A stretch of DNA of 64,000 bases from Rhodoferax sp. (lineage in GTDB: Bacteria; Pseudomonadota; Gammaproteobacteria; Burkholderiales; Burkholderiaceae_C). The notes under the pieces were generated by a model, which was given only the letters and a program-made list of their open reading frames with translations, searched no databases and had not been told where the DNA came from. The stretch's first letter is position 1. Each line of letters opens with the position of its first letter. The stretch is from contig JACKLL010000003.1 in the NCBI GenBank assembly GCA_024235935.1, positions 232,664 through 296,663 of the forward strand, read 5' to 3'. Below, piece by piece: positions 1 through 12,944 of this stretch. Both the position numbers and the translations under genes were made by a program.

Positions 1-490
1 GAAATGTTTTGGCGCCTATGGTTACAGCGCGCACGAAACCGGGCACCGATCGCTCGAATGGGACGTCGTCGCCGCGAGTGGCGCAAATCAACCTCGTACC
101 GAACAGTACGTCGCCACCGGGCGCAAGGCCAACTCCGATCTCCGTAACCCATGTGCGCATGGGCACACTCTTGTCGGCATCGTCCAGACGCGCAGACCAG
201 TAACGCGGATCGCGGATCGCCACTGCGGCTGTCCGCTGCGCACCAATGTCTGCGAGCTCAAAAGACACGCGCTGCCACGCCTCGCGGGGCAACGTACGTC
301 CGGCGCGGTTGTTCATCCAACGCAGAATGTGGTCCACCGTGGCTGCGAACAGGTCCTCATCACCCGCACGCTTCAGCACCAGCTGAACCTGGCTCACCGG
401 TCGAATCAACGCTCGGTTGTCCCGCAGGCGGCTGGCGGCGGGTGTCATCTGCTCGCGCAGGAAAACTGCGCTTGTCTCGTCCTTGCTCAT
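1..490 (-). CDS. Unidentified protein downstream of the helicase, N-terminal part only
   Basis: The reading frame starts with ATG at 490, 15 bp after the helicase stop, and stays open for 163 codons to the window edge. The protein begins MSKDETSAVFLREQMTPAAS and shows no signal peptide or membrane segment. I do not recognise the family. A mid-part reading MRTWVTEIGVGLAPGG suggests a folded beta-rich domain rather than low complexity. The tight spacing and same direction place it in one operon with the WYL regulator and the helicase, so it is probably a working partner of the helicase. The C-terminal part is not in the window, so the true length is unknown. Confidence 0.75.
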   Translation of the reverse strand, partial: MSKDETSAVFLREQMTPAASRLRDNRALIRPVSQVQLVLKRAGDEDLFAATVDHILRWMNNRAGRTLPREAWQRVSFELADIGAQRTAAVAIRDPRYWSARLDDADKSVPMRTWVTEIGVGLAPGGDVLFGTRLICATRGDDVPFERSVPGFVRAVTIGAKTF

Positions 491-505
491 TGGCGGGTCA
501 CCTTA

Positions 506-4111
<3,606 letters not shown>

Positions 4112-4128
4112 CGTTCGAGCGATCTCGG

Positions 4129-5133
4129 TTAGGCTTGGCCGGGCTTCGGAAGCAGCGACTTGATCTCGGAGAGGTTCGCGATGACCAACTGCTTCTCGCC
4201 CTTCCTTGGCAAGCCCGTGGGCTCGAAGTTGAGCGTCCTGAGTGTGTAGAACAACATCGCCTGGCGGCATGGAACAGTGACGACTCCGTCGCTCATGCCA
4301 TAGTCGATCTCGACCCCTTCACGCTGGGTAGGTGAGAGCGAGTCGTCAGGCTTCAGGATGAGGTCGACGTAGGTGTACCACTCATGGTCCTCTGATGGGT
4401 CAACTTCGGTCGGCGCAAGCGCGCCAGGCGACAGGATCCGACCCAGGACGAAGTCCCGGAACCCCTTGCGCAGGTGACAGAAGGCTCTGACGTGCCATCG
4501 CACGCCGTCGTAGCCAAAAGCGTGTGGGCTGATGGAGCGTTCTTGGGGCTCTTCCCGCGCTATGGACTGGTATCGGATCCGAAGCTTTGCCCGCTCGGCG
4601 ATGGCCTGGAGCAGAAGGGCCAAGGACTTCGATTCGACCGTTCGGTTGGGCAAGGGCACTGAAGCCATGGGTGGCTGAAACGCCAGAAACGCCTGGTCGC
4701 TTGTCAAAATCTGCCGCTCCAAGGCCAGTAGTTGGGACAGGTATTGCCGTGCTCCGCTGGACTCGTAGTGAGGGACGAACGCTAACGTGGCGACGTAGAT
4801 GCGTGCACTCTTGTCGTACACCAGGTTTCCGCGTGCCAGTTCCGTGTAGCGCGCAATGTCGGCCGACGCCTGGGGGACCGATATTTTGAAGAAGTCGGTC
4901 ACGTCACTGCGGTTGATTCGGCCACTCCAACGCAGGCGGAAGTCGATGAACTGGAGTCTGCGCTCCTGGCTCCACTTGACCGGGCTGGAATCGGCGTCTT
5001 TGTCGCGAGGTAAGGCCTTGCCTGCAGATGCATCAGTTCGTGGGGCGGCGGTCGATGCACCCCCCCGCTTGGGCGGGGGGGTGGCAACCCGGGCAAGGCC
5101 GGGGGGTTGACGGCGGGAGGTTCGGTTTGGCAT
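4129..5133 (-). CDS. WYL-domain transcriptional regulator, BrxR/CapW-like
   Basis: This 334-residue protein has a ~50-residue disordered N-terminus, then a winged-helix DNA-binding domain (VKWSQERRLQFIDFRLRWSG to about residue 125). A WYL domain follows (LRIRYQSI, then SPHAFGYDGVRWHVRAFC and FRDFVLGRI), and then a C-terminal dimerisation-type extension. BrxR-family proteins of this build repress BREX and other defence operons and are thought to sense nucleic acid or nucleotides. It is the first gene of the helicase operon. A paralogue cut down to its N-terminal half lies at 15566..15985, and both share upstream half-sites. The start ATG has no Shine-Dalgarno sequence but a TATACT box just upstream, which suggests a leaderless mRNA. 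Codons 17-26 carry a perfect hairpin with C7 and G7 runs. Confidence 0.9.
   Translation of the reverse strand: MPNRTSRRQPPGLARVATPPPKRGGASTAAPRTDASAGKALPRDKDADSSPVKWSQERRLQFIDFRLRWSGRINRSDVTDFFKISVPQASADIARYTELARGNLVYDKSARIYVATLAFVPHYESSGARQYLSQLLALERQILTSDQAFLAFQPPMASVPLPNRTVESKSLALLLQAIAERAKLRIRYQSIAREEPQERSISPHAFGYDGVRWHVRAFCHLRKGFRDFVLGRILSPGALAPTEVDPSEDHEWYTYVDLILKPDDSLSPTQREGVEIDYGMSDGVVTVPCRQAMLFYTLRTLNFEPTGLPRKGEKQLVIANLSEIKSLLPKPGQA
5058..5083. repeat. Perfect 11-bp inverted repeat with C7/G7 tracts inside the WYL gene
   Basis: The arms CACCCCCCCGC (5058..5068) and GCGGGGGGGTG (5073..5083) flank a TTGG loop. The hairpin lies inside the disordered N-terminal linker of the WYL regulator, about 17 codons after its start. 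Seven-base C and G runs are prone to slippage, and a one-base change would knock out the regulator. The truncated WYL paralogue has no matching hairpin. Confidence 0.7.
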
Positions 5134-5189
5134 GTTGACAGTATAGTTTGTTTACGCGAAAGGAAAATACGCGAATAGTTAATATGCTG
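5131..5189. promoter_or_regulatory. Operator/promoter region O1 of the WYL-helicase operon
   Basis: Half-sites CAGTATA (5139..5145) and TATGCTG (5183..5189) form an imperfect inverted repeat with centres 44 bp apart, about four helical turns. By hand, 40 of the 59 bases from 5131 to 5189 match the region 15983..16041 in front of the truncated WYL paralogue, without a gap. On the minus strand TATACT (5145..5140) lies about 7 bp before the regulator's ATG, so the left half-site overlaps the likely -10 box. This fits autorepression. In the plus direction the promoter seen at the second site is decayed here (TTTACG, AATAGT). Confidence 0.6.
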
Positions 5190-5292
5190 ACAGTTGCTCT
5201 GGTCCGCAAGACTGGTGGTAGCGAACCATTGAGATCGAGGGCCGAACGGCCGCTAGGCACGCAGGACGCGACACTCGCGCGCCGGCCTCAAG

Positions 5293-6633
5293 CTAGTTTG
5301 ATGTATCGAAGTACCGAAGCATCCGAAGCGCCATGCGGACATGGCGCCATCCAACGTAGTGGCCATGGGCGGTCGCGTTCCGAAGCCGAAGGGTATGCCA
5401 GTACAAGTCTGGCACTGCGCCAGTGGGACAACTCTTTAGATTTTCACCTAAGGAAGCAAAAGCCCAGACATCGTCTTCGCTGCTAGGCGAAGCGGGAAAA
5501 GCGCTCGGGTAGAAAACGAAGTCATCTGATCCCGAAATGAATCGCTGTTGATTTGTGCGGGTTTGATCTGAAATGTTGCCACGATTTTGGCGGCCATGCA
5601 GTCTGGTCTGAATTTGACTTTCAAACTGCAAGCATAGGGAAAGGACTTCTCCTGCCAGAGGAGCACAAACAAGATGATGCCGAAGCGCCCATACCTGTTT
5701 CCGAGGAAGGTCGGGTAGGACAAGCAATGCCCTCGCCGCCCACGGAACAATGTGTAGGCTGTTCATCGATGGTGGACGCCAAAGCAAGTTCGCGGTCAAT
5801 AGCTCTGCATGCAGAGTACGGAGGTGAGCTTGCTCAGGTCGCATGCTTTCCGACCCTATGCCCACCAAATCGCAAAGCAAATGCCGACCAGTGTGGCTGG
5901 CGAGTCGCTTGTTCGCGTGGGTCTGCAGCGCCAGCTCTACGACTTCATCGTCACAAGAAGTAATGCGCTCCAGTTCGCTCCCTAGAGAAATTGCGTAGCT
6001 CAGGCAACCGCCTGCCTCCCAGGCCGCGCGATGGTGCAGGTACGCAGGCCAGATCGAACCCTCGTCCATTGTCGACGACACTTCAGAGAGGACATGATGG
6101 GTTGGGCGACCATTCACGAAGTCGCAGATCGGGTCCGACCTAATAATGCCACGACCATCTACCAGCACTGCAGACAAACACACCGGGGTAGCCGACTTAC
6201 GGTAGTACTCAAGGAGGTTGACGATCTCCTCCCAGGCATTCGGATCGACCGGCGCGGCTTCGATGAAGATAAGCAAGAACGATCGATCAAGCAGGCACGT
6301 CCTGATCTTCTCGCGCGCCTCGAACGGGCTGATCGTTGGATCCAACTCGAACTCGCGAAGCAGCGCCTGAGTAGGAGTTCCGGCTTGACCACCAACCTCC
6401 AGTCTTCTGATGTCAAGACGCGACTCCCCACCGTTCGAGCCGTGTACCGCACGACATATCGACGGGATCACCAAGTCGCCGATCTCCGCGCTCTCTGTTC
6501 GAACGACGCAAAGCCCTCCCTCCCTCAACCATGGCTTCGCTTCCGTCCAAGTACTAAAGGACCTTGATCCGCGGAACGTCCATTGCGACGAATAGCCGGC
6601 CAGCGAGATTTCAAGCTGCACTGTTTGGCCCAA
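5293..6633 (-). CDS. Protein with C-terminal HEPN-like RNxxxH motif, partner of the large ATPase
   Basis: This 446-residue protein has no family I recognise. It has no signal peptide or clear membrane segment. Its C-terminus reads YWHTLRLRNATAHGHYVGWR. The R418-N-x3-H423 pattern inside a helical stretch is the signature of HEPN ribonuclease domains, which serve as toxins in many defence systems. The gene starts 23 bp before the stop of the giant ATPase gene, so translation is probably coupled and the two proteins probably act together. Its stop is about 160 bp from the WYL start. The inferred role is the effector of an ATPase-HEPN pair. HEPN is a motif-level call and the N-terminal ~350 residues are uncharacterised. 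Confidence 0.65.
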   Translation of the reverse strand: MGQTVQLEISLAGYSSQWTFRGSRSFSTWTEAKPWLREGGLCVVRTESAEIGDLVIPSICRAVHGSNGGESRLDIRRLEVGGQAGTPTQALLREFELDPTISPFEAREKIRTCLLDRSFLLIFIEAAPVDPNAWEEIVNLLEYYRKSATPVCLSAVLVDGRGIIRSDPICDFVNGRPTHHVLSEVSSTMDEGSIWPAYLHHRAAWEAGGCLSYAISLGSELERITSCDDEVVELALQTHANKRLASHTGRHLLCDLVGIGSESMRPEQAHLRTLHAELLTANLLWRPPSMNSLHIVPWAARALLVLPDLPRKQVWALRHHLVCAPLAGEVLSLCLQFESQIQTRLHGRQNRGNISDQTRTNQQRFISGSDDFVFYPSAFPASPSSEDDVWAFASLGENLKSCPTGAVPDLYWHTLRLRNATAHGHYVGWRHVRMALRMLRYFDTSN

Positions 6634-9600
6634 GTGCTTTGATCAACCTAACAAGAGCGCCTGATCGTTCAAAGCTCACACGGCCAAGCGACTGCGCACT
6701 TTTGGTTGGTGAGTCGACATCTGCCCGCGCAGGAAGTAGGCCCGCCTCCGTAAGCAGCTTGAGCGCCGACCAGTCACCAGGGTCGCTGAAAGGCGCTCCG
6801 TTCGTTGACGGTTCATCCAAGATCGACCAGTACTCATGGAAATCCTTCTCCAGGTCGAACTTTTCTGACACCTCCTCGGTGATCTGAACGGCCATCTTGA
6901 GTAGCTCAATTTCGCGCGGCAAGAGGCTCCCGCTCCAAGTAGCGTCGCCAAGTTGTGCCGCATAGTCCGGCATTTGTGAATCGAACTGCGCCAAAGCTGA
7001 ATCAAGCTCCCGCTCCGATACTTCTGAACCCGACGACTGCAACAACAACCTGTTGAACGCGCCTACCAAGAATGGAACGAGACCCGTTGCCTCAGCAATC
7101 CTGGCAATCGAGTTTCCGGCTTTAAAGTGGAGCGCACGAGCGTCCTCCAGCCACCAAGCCAATGTGCTTTCGGTCAGTTGGCCCAGCGTCACCACCTCGA
7201 CTGGTACTTGGCCGCCGTCCAACGCGTATAGCCTGGCCTTTCGCTGCAAGTCCAAGTCACCGACAAGCACCAGGGGTCGTGCGGCGTCTACGTCCAGAAA
7301 GGTCTTCCAGAGGTCAACTGAGACGTTTCCGAATACTTGCATCCCGGCCTCGATTTGGCCGGACGCCTCATCGGCCCTCGGGGCCAGTGAGAGCGCTGTG
7401 CGCTCGCAGCCCAATCGATCAGGCAAACCGCACTTCAAGTCAAGAAGCGCATCAGTCCAATGGCCACCAACGATGATCAATTTGCATTCGCTGCCATTGT
7501 TTTGGTGGTACCAATAGCGAATCGTGTCCAGTGCACTCTCCGACAGAACACACTGCGATACGCGTCGCTGAGATGCCCCCCCTCGAATTGCCTGTATCTG
7601 CTGGCGAACTTCCAGTGCCACTTCAGATTGCTGCGTCAGCACAGGCAAAAAGTGAGGGAATCGAAGTCGATACTCCCGTACGCCAAAGCGGGGGGCGTCC
7701 AAGACGGTCAGCAATTCGCGATCGATGAAGTCTTGAAGGTTTCGCTCTATTTCAGACAGGGGCGACGTATCGACCCTCTCCAGCCAGTCGCCGTTCGGGT
7801 CGATCTCCCGCAGCTTCGCCAGAACCTGTACGGGACCTTCCGTCAGCGCCAAGCCTGGTTCCAGGTCCTTGAGCGCCAGAAGCGTCGCACCGAAGACAAC
7901 GGCCCCGATCCGATTGCCTTGGAAGTTGTTGTTGACAACGGTCTTTATCTCGTCCAAGACCCCCTGTTCGCCCAACGTGGCGAGCACTTCTTCGTGTGAG
8001 ACTGTCAACGTTTCGCGGTCTGCCGACCTGTTCGAACGTTTCAGCCGTCTAACAAGGCTCTCGCCGAATCGAATCAAGACGGCAGGCTGGAAACCGCAAC
8101 GCATAGCAACAAATGGGGCGTGATTGCCCAATGCTATGCCGATGCGGGCGAGCATGCCCTCCAAGAACTGGACGGCCTCTTCCTCGGCAAGGGGTCGCAG
8201 TACCAAGACATCGCCAGCGTTCGCCCAAACGCCGCCTCTGGTGTTGGTGACCCGGTACCCAGAGAAGATTGTTCGTATGCGGGGAAGTTGATTGCTGTCT
8301 ACCTGAGCCGGCAACTCCTTCATCATGCGGAAACTCAGAGAACCTTCTCGGTCGAGGTTATATCGAGCAAGCTGCCCCTCAACAAAAGCGTCAGCTTCAT
8401 CCAGTATCAACAAGACGCTGTGCCTGGGCTTCTCCTGCAAGAAGCGCTTCATGTACTCCGAGAAGCGTTCCGCAGGCGGCTGATCTCTCAACCCAAGTTT
8501 CTCTGGTAGCCCAAAGCGGTTGGCCATTTCATCGATGATGCAGTCCACAACCCATCGCTCTGACTCTCCACCCGCGATTGTGATGAAGAAGACGTTCAGC
8601 GTGTTGCCGGACGGAAGCGCGTAACCATCGAAAGTATTGGCGACATATTTCAGCAAGGCGCTCTTGCCAAGCTTGCGACCGGAGAACACCCTGGTAAAGG
8701 ACCACCCAAGTGCGACCCGCTCTGCGTCGTACCTTCGACCGATGTATGTCTCCAGCCGAACATGTTGACCGTCATGGCTTGAGAAGGGTGAGGCCCGCTC
8801 AAGGTCCAACTGTTCGAGGAGCACTTCGAGAAAAGGAATGAAGTCATGTCCATCCTGACGAGCGGTGGCCGCGCATAGCCTACAAAGATCCACGTCGTCA
8901 ACAATTGCAGCGGCAACTCCTCGCTTTCGCAAACCAGAGCAGAGTTCGTCCCGGCGCGCCAGCGGGAGCCCAGGGGCCAAAAAGACGACTAGCGAGCCCG
9001 CTGCTTCGTTGCCCGCAGCTTTGCACCAGTCATCCAGAACGCTCCCACCTCGACTGGCCTGATGTGGTGATGGCGTAATGACGATCTGACTGAAGTCGGC
9101 CAATTGGGGAAGGAACGAAGGATTCAGCTTGGCGCGTTGGAAGTAGTTCCGGACTGTCTCGCAACTGATTGTCGTCTTCCGATCCTTGTGCTCGCGAAGC
9201 TCCGCAAGCTTGACCGGGAATCGTTTCTGGTTCTCACTGGACGATCGGCCGGCCTCGCCGCTAATCACTGCGTAGAGCAGTCTCGGCATTGCTTCCCGTC
9301 TACTCGGCTCTATGGTTCCGGTGGTCCAAAGTTCGACCAAGTCGATCTGCTCCTTCGTGAACCCCTTGAGGTCATTCGCCAGTTTGGTTCTCGGCTCCGA
9401 CCAATTCTTGAGCGCGTCCTCCCGCCATCGCGTTCGACGGCTCCCTAATCGATCCCCGCCCGTCGTTGGAACAGTGCCGCCATGGAAGAGCGCCACACCC
9501 GCTCGGTAATCGCCTGCTTCGAAGTAGTTGGCCACTCGAGCAGCGACGTCGTGCGGCCTTTCAGCTGCCACATCCAGCAGCGCCTTTGCGGCGAGATTCC

Positions 9601-12600
9601 GATGAAAAGTCGCGAGGCCGACGCATTGCTTTAGCCACGCCAGAAGAAGCAAGCTCCGCGTCATTGAGTTCGATGCGACGGTCGTCAGCGCCTTGGCTTC
9701 GTCTACGACAGCCTTTAGCCTATCCTCCGTCGGGGCCATCAGTTCATTGCTCGCTCCCCAAAGCCGTTCCAGCTCCCTTGTCGCCTCAAACACCACGTCA
9801 CCCAGTTCGAGTGCATATCGATGCAAGAGCGTTCGTTCGTGGGTCTGAAGAACATCCGTAGAAGACAGCGAAGCGAGAATGTCGCGCCGCTCCCGGTCGA
9901 CCGCAACGTTTCGGAGGTCAAGCCAAAGAACTGCGTCTTCACTCTCCGTCGGAAGATGCTCCGTACGCCAACTCAGCAACATGGCGCTAACTGCCACAGC
10001 GTTTTCGAAGTCCAATACAGAAAGGCCATCAGATGCAATGCCGGCTCGGGACAATGCACTTGGGTCCAAGTACCTGATGGCATCGACGTGATTGACCAGA
10101 TACCCCGCCTTTAGTCGCAAGGCGTTCGCCTGAGGAGCATCGTGTAGTACCGCCGCAAATAGTGACGCACTCAAACGATCAGCGGTGTTCGAAGACGAAC
10201 CGGAGAGCAGTCGTTGGCTCGCTTCGTGTGGAGCTCCGTAGTTTGGAATGCGAGACCACTGTCTTTGGGCGTCGAGCCTTTGCAAGGCATCAGCGACCAC
10301 ACCAACTGCTTCCACAATTTGCTGCGCCGCCCCGTCGGCAACGGACCGGTCTTGATGCTTGACCTGCGCCGAGTCCATGATGCGCTGATATGAGCGTCCA
10401 AAGGCGATGACGCGCTCCCTAACCCGGTCAGGTGTCCACTTGATCCGTGAGCTCGCTGTTAGATCGCTCGGCGCCAAGTCGTCTCTGAGAGAAACCACTT
10501 CAGATTGAACGAACTTTGTCCATGCAGATCTGCAATGTGTCCGCTGGATCTTCCCGCCCGCAGCACTCCAAAGCGCAGCGACCTGCATCCGCAACGCGTC
10601 TTGCGCTGCATGCAAGGTAGCTTCGAGGACCTCCACGGACTCTTCGGGAGCATCCAGGATTCGCGCACGAAACAGGCTGAGAGGATTCAGTTGGGCGGAC
10701 CAACCTTGAAGTAGGAATCGAACTACCTCGCTAAGCGCCGGGTCGTTGTACGAAGCCCGAGCAATGAGCGTGTCGACCTCCGAAGGTGTAAACGAACACG
10801 GAAGAGTTGGCCGAATTGCCTCAAGCATGAGCGTCAGACCAATGGTCGGCTTGTCGCGCGCAGCTGGGCCGGAGATGCACAACCGCAGCTGCTCCAACCT
10901 TCGGGCATCGACGCCTGCACTACGCGATGAAGGATCGGACAAGAGCCTGTCAGCACTCGCCAAGTCGTCGATCCCGAGAGGATCATCACCGCCGGCAGCG
11001 CAAACACCTCGTGCGAAGAGGTAGGCGATGGCAGGTTGACCGAGGTCCCAGGTTTCGACCGCTTGCTTGGCCAGCGCTGGGACAAAGCCGTCTTCCATCC
11101 ACGGAGCAGCTCCGACCGAGCCCGACGTGTCCACCCAGTGTGAATCGCAGAAGCTTGCGAACGATTCGTAGTCGGACGTGGCAGTGACTTGAGCGATCGC
11201 TGCTGGTGGTTCGGCGTTTTCTGGCCCCTCCACACGGTCGGTTTCGGCATCCGGTGACTCTACGACGCCGTCGATGCTTGCTTCGTTCGCAGCGATCACG
11301 GTCGCTTCTTCAGGCTCGGTTCGTGCTGAAGCCGCCTGCGGGCGGCGGGGCGACACCGGGATTCCCTCATTGATCACCTCCAGAGGCTCCGCCTTTGGAA
11401 CCGCGCTCGCGAACGCCTCAAGTTGGGTCCCAGGCGAGACCGATGTCTGTTGGTCGCGAGGGGATGTTGATTGCTGCGTGGTGGCCTCCGGCGCGCCCTT
11501 CTCGTTCTGAGTGGGTGGCGAGGTTGAAGTGGTCGCGGCAGCAATACCTTCATCAACAGCAATAAGACTAGACGTTTCAAACGCTAATTTGCCGCGAAGC
11601 GCAGCTATGGCCACTGCCTTTCCGAAGAGGACTTCGACTTGTGTTTGAAATTGCGTCGCTTGCTCGTCATCCAGTTTGTCACCTGTCTCGACCAGCCGAA
11701 GTAGTGCCGATACTGCCCGCCACGAAGCTGGCTCAAATGCCTGGTGAGACATTGCAAGCGTCTCTAGTTCGTCACACTTCGATCGAATAATGGCGCGTCC
11801 GACAAAACCTGAATCGGCGACGTGCAATATAGAGCGGCAGCGCGACAGTTCGGTCACTGCGATCGCCGCTTCGGACTGACGCCGCAGCGCAGCCTCAAGG
11901 TCCCCGATGCGAGGCGACGACACCCCCAGCGCCCTCTCGGCTTCGCCGTGTTGCTGGCGAACCAAAGTCCAGCATTCGATAGCAGCGCGCAGGTCAGGGA
12001 CCTTATTGGCGGAGATGTCGGATGTCGCAGCGGCCAAGCGCTGCCCGAGAAGATCAAGCCCGGCTCGAATTGTATTCAAAGCTTCGATCGTGATCGGTTG
12101 GACATTCGGGACGTTGGATGGCGAGGGTTCTTCAGACTCAGGCGCCTTGATCGACAGTGGCTGCATCGACGGCACACTGCTGCTAATACTTGACACCTCC
12201 AGATTCGGGAGAGCTTCATACGTTGCCGCCAGTCCGTTCCATAGATCGCGGTTCAACATCAACGCGCCGCATACCAAAGCCAAAGTGTGAGTACCATGAT
12301 CCGAGGCCAGTGCGCAGATGTCGCGCTGAGCAGCTTCGGGGGCGAACGCTGGCACAGCGCCTTTCAAAGTGCCACTCTCATCGCGAGGACACTTCACCGA
12401 GTCCAATACGGCGTTTAGTGCCGAGCGGCGAGTATTCCGAATCCAGTTACAGAATGCGCCAATCAGGAAGGGCTGCGCATTGAGCTGACCCAGCAGCCGG
12501 CCCTTGTGGCGGGCGACTCCTAAGCGCAGATCATCGGAGGACAAAGGGCGGGCTGCACCAGGAATCGTTCTTCTTGGGCGACCGCCGGATGAACCGGACT

Positions 12601-12907
12601 CGGCGTCCCTCAATGCCGCGCAGAGTTGCCGGAATGTGCCGGAGCGGTGATTCAGCTCTCGAGCGTGCCCACTTGCATACTTCCAAAAATCAAGCTGTTC
12701 CTCGCTGGTGAGCAGTTGCCAAACTGTTCCAAATTCAATGCCTGTCACCGACCGGCATATAGGAGCCAGTTGATGATCGGCGTATAGGCGCCAGGCAATG
12801 ATCGCCGTAATGGAGCCAGTGCGTGACCGGCGTATTGGAGCCACCCAGTGATCGGCATATTGGAGCCAGTAGCAGGAAGTTGAACGGCATCGCGAACTCT
12901 GTGCCAT
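6611..12907 (-). CDS. Giant STAND/AAA-type ATPase, gene split by IS21 near its 5' end
   Basis: The frame encodes 2098 residues, but the first 56 come from the left end of the IS21 element. The native protein begins at ATG 15438 on the far side of the IS. Removing the IS and one ATGCC copy joins MTEETSTESSQNG in frame to IEFGTVWQLL, giving a 2055-residue protein. A long helical, repeat-like N-terminal half carries a Pro/Ala/Glu-rich linker. The ATPase core lies in the C-terminal half: P-loop GRKLGKSALLKYV, Walker B SVLLILDEADAFV and a following winged-helix-like region. Such proteins usually sense infection and gate an effector, here probably the overlapping HEPN-like protein. An ATG inside the IS (12907, with AGGG upstream) keeps the frame open, so a chimeric protein could be made if a promoter reads outward. 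Otherwise the gene is dead. Confidence 0.8.
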   Translation of the reverse strand: MAQSSRCRSTSCYWLQYADHWVAPIRRSRTGSITAIIAWRLYADHQLAPICRSVTGIEFGTVWQLLTSEEQLDFWKYASGHARELNHRSGTFRQLCAALRDAESGSSGGRPRRTIPGAARPLSSDDLRLGVARHKGRLLGQLNAQPFLIGAFCNWIRNTRRSALNAVLDSVKCPRDESGTLKGAVPAFAPEAAQRDICALASDHGTHTLALVCGALMLNRDLWNGLAATYEALPNLEVSSISSSVPSMQPLSIKAPESEEPSPSNVPNVQPITIEALNTIRAGLDLLGQRLAAATSDISANKVPDLRAAIECWTLVRQQHGEAERALGVSSPRIGDLEAALRRQSEAAIAVTELSRCRSILHVADSGFVGRAIIRSKCDELETLAMSHQAFEPASWRAVSALLRLVETGDKLDDEQATQFQTQVEVLFGKAVAIAALRGKLAFETSSLIAVDEGIAAATTSTSPPTQNEKGAPEATTQQSTSPRDQQTSVSPGTQLEAFASAVPKAEPLEVINEGIPVSPRRPQAASARTEPEEATVIAANEASIDGVVESPDAETDRVEGPENAEPPAAIAQVTATSDYESFASFCDSHWVDTSGSVGAAPWMEDGFVPALAKQAVETWDLGQPAIAYLFARGVCAAGGDDPLGIDDLASADRLLSDPSSRSAGVDARRLEQLRLCISGPAARDKPTIGLTLMLEAIRPTLPCSFTPSEVDTLIARASYNDPALSEVVRFLLQGWSAQLNPLSLFRARILDAPEESVEVLEATLHAAQDALRMQVAALWSAAGGKIQRTHCRSAWTKFVQSEVVSLRDDLAPSDLTASSRIKWTPDRVRERVIAFGRSYQRIMDSAQVKHQDRSVADGAAQQIVEAVGVVADALQRLDAQRQWSRIPNYGAPHEASQRLLSGSSSNTADRLSASLFAAVLHDAPQANALRLKAGYLVNHVDAIRYLDPSALSRAGIASDGLSVLDFENAVAVSAMLLSWRTEHLPTESEDAVLWLDLRNVAVDRERRDILASLSSTDVLQTHERTLLHRYALELGDVVFEATRELERLWGASNELMAPTEDRLKAVVDEAKALTTVASNSMTRSLLLLAWLKQCVGLATFHRNLAAKALLDVAAERPHDVAARVANYFEAGDYRAGVALFHGGTVPTTGGDRLGSRRTRWREDALKNWSEPRTKLANDLKGFTKEQIDLVELWTTGTIEPSRREAMPRLLYAVISGEAGRSSSENQKRFPVKLAELREHKDRKTTISCETVRNYFQRAKLNPSFLPQLADFSQIVITPSPHQASRGGSVLDDWCKAAGNEAAGSLVVFLAPGLPLARRDELCSGLRKRGVAAAIVDDVDLCRLCAATARQDGHDFIPFLEVLLEQLDLERASPFSSHDGQHVRLETYIGRRYDAERVALGWSFTRVFSGRKLGKSALLKYVANTFDGYALPSGNTLNVFFITIAGGESERWVVDCIIDEMANRFGLPEKLGLRDQPPAERFSEYMKRFLQEKPRHSVLLILDEADAFVEGQLARYNLDREGSLSFRMMKELPAQVDSNQLPRIRTIFSGYRVTNTRGGVWANAGDVLVLRPLAEEEAVQFLEGMLARIGIALGNHAPFVAMRCGFQPAVLIRFGESLVRRLKRSNRSADRETLTVSHEEVLATLGEQGVLDEIKTVVNNNFQGNRIGAVVFGATLLALKDLEPGLALTEGPVQVLAKLREIDPNGDWLERVDTSPLSEIERNLQDFIDRELLTVLDAPRFGVREYRLRFPHFLPVLTQQSEVALEVRQQIQAIRGGASQRRVSQCVLSESALDTIRYWYHQNNGSECKLIIVGGHWTDALLDLKCGLPDRLGCERTALSLAPRADEASGQIEAGMQVFGNVSVDLWKTFLDVDAARPLVLVGDLDLQRKARLYALDGGQVPVEVVTLGQLTESTLAWWLEDARALHFKAGNSIARIAEATGLVPFLVGAFNRLLLQSSGSEVSERELDSALAQFDSQMPDYAAQLGDATWSGSLLPREIELLKMAVQITEEVSEKFDLEKDFHEYWSILDEPSTNGAPFSDPGDWSALKLLTEAGLLPARADVDSPTKSAQSLGRVSFERSGALVRLIKALGPNSAA
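12738..12742. repeat. IS21 target-site duplication, left copy (ATGCC)
   Basis: ATGCC directly abuts the left IS end and is repeated at 15398..15402 next to the right end. The intact 5-bp duplication shows a simple, fairly recent insertion. Confidence 0.92.
12743..12868. repeat. Left-end transposase-binding repeats of the IS21 element
   Basis: Five copies of a ~20-bp unit of the form GAYCGGCRTATTGGAGCCA follow each other every 22-25 bp between 12749 and 12868. The right end has two inverted copies (15348..15365 and 15372..15391). Several such sites per end are usual for IS21 elements and bind IstA. Confidence 0.85.
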
Positions 12908-12944
12908 CTCTACCCTGTGGTCTTTTTGACCGCAAGGAGCAGGG

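Noticed and set aside
4112..4270. Upstream extension of the helicase start to 4270
   Set aside because: It would overlap the WYL gene by about 140 bp and adds residues without helicase similarity; MKLEDLTVG is better spaced.
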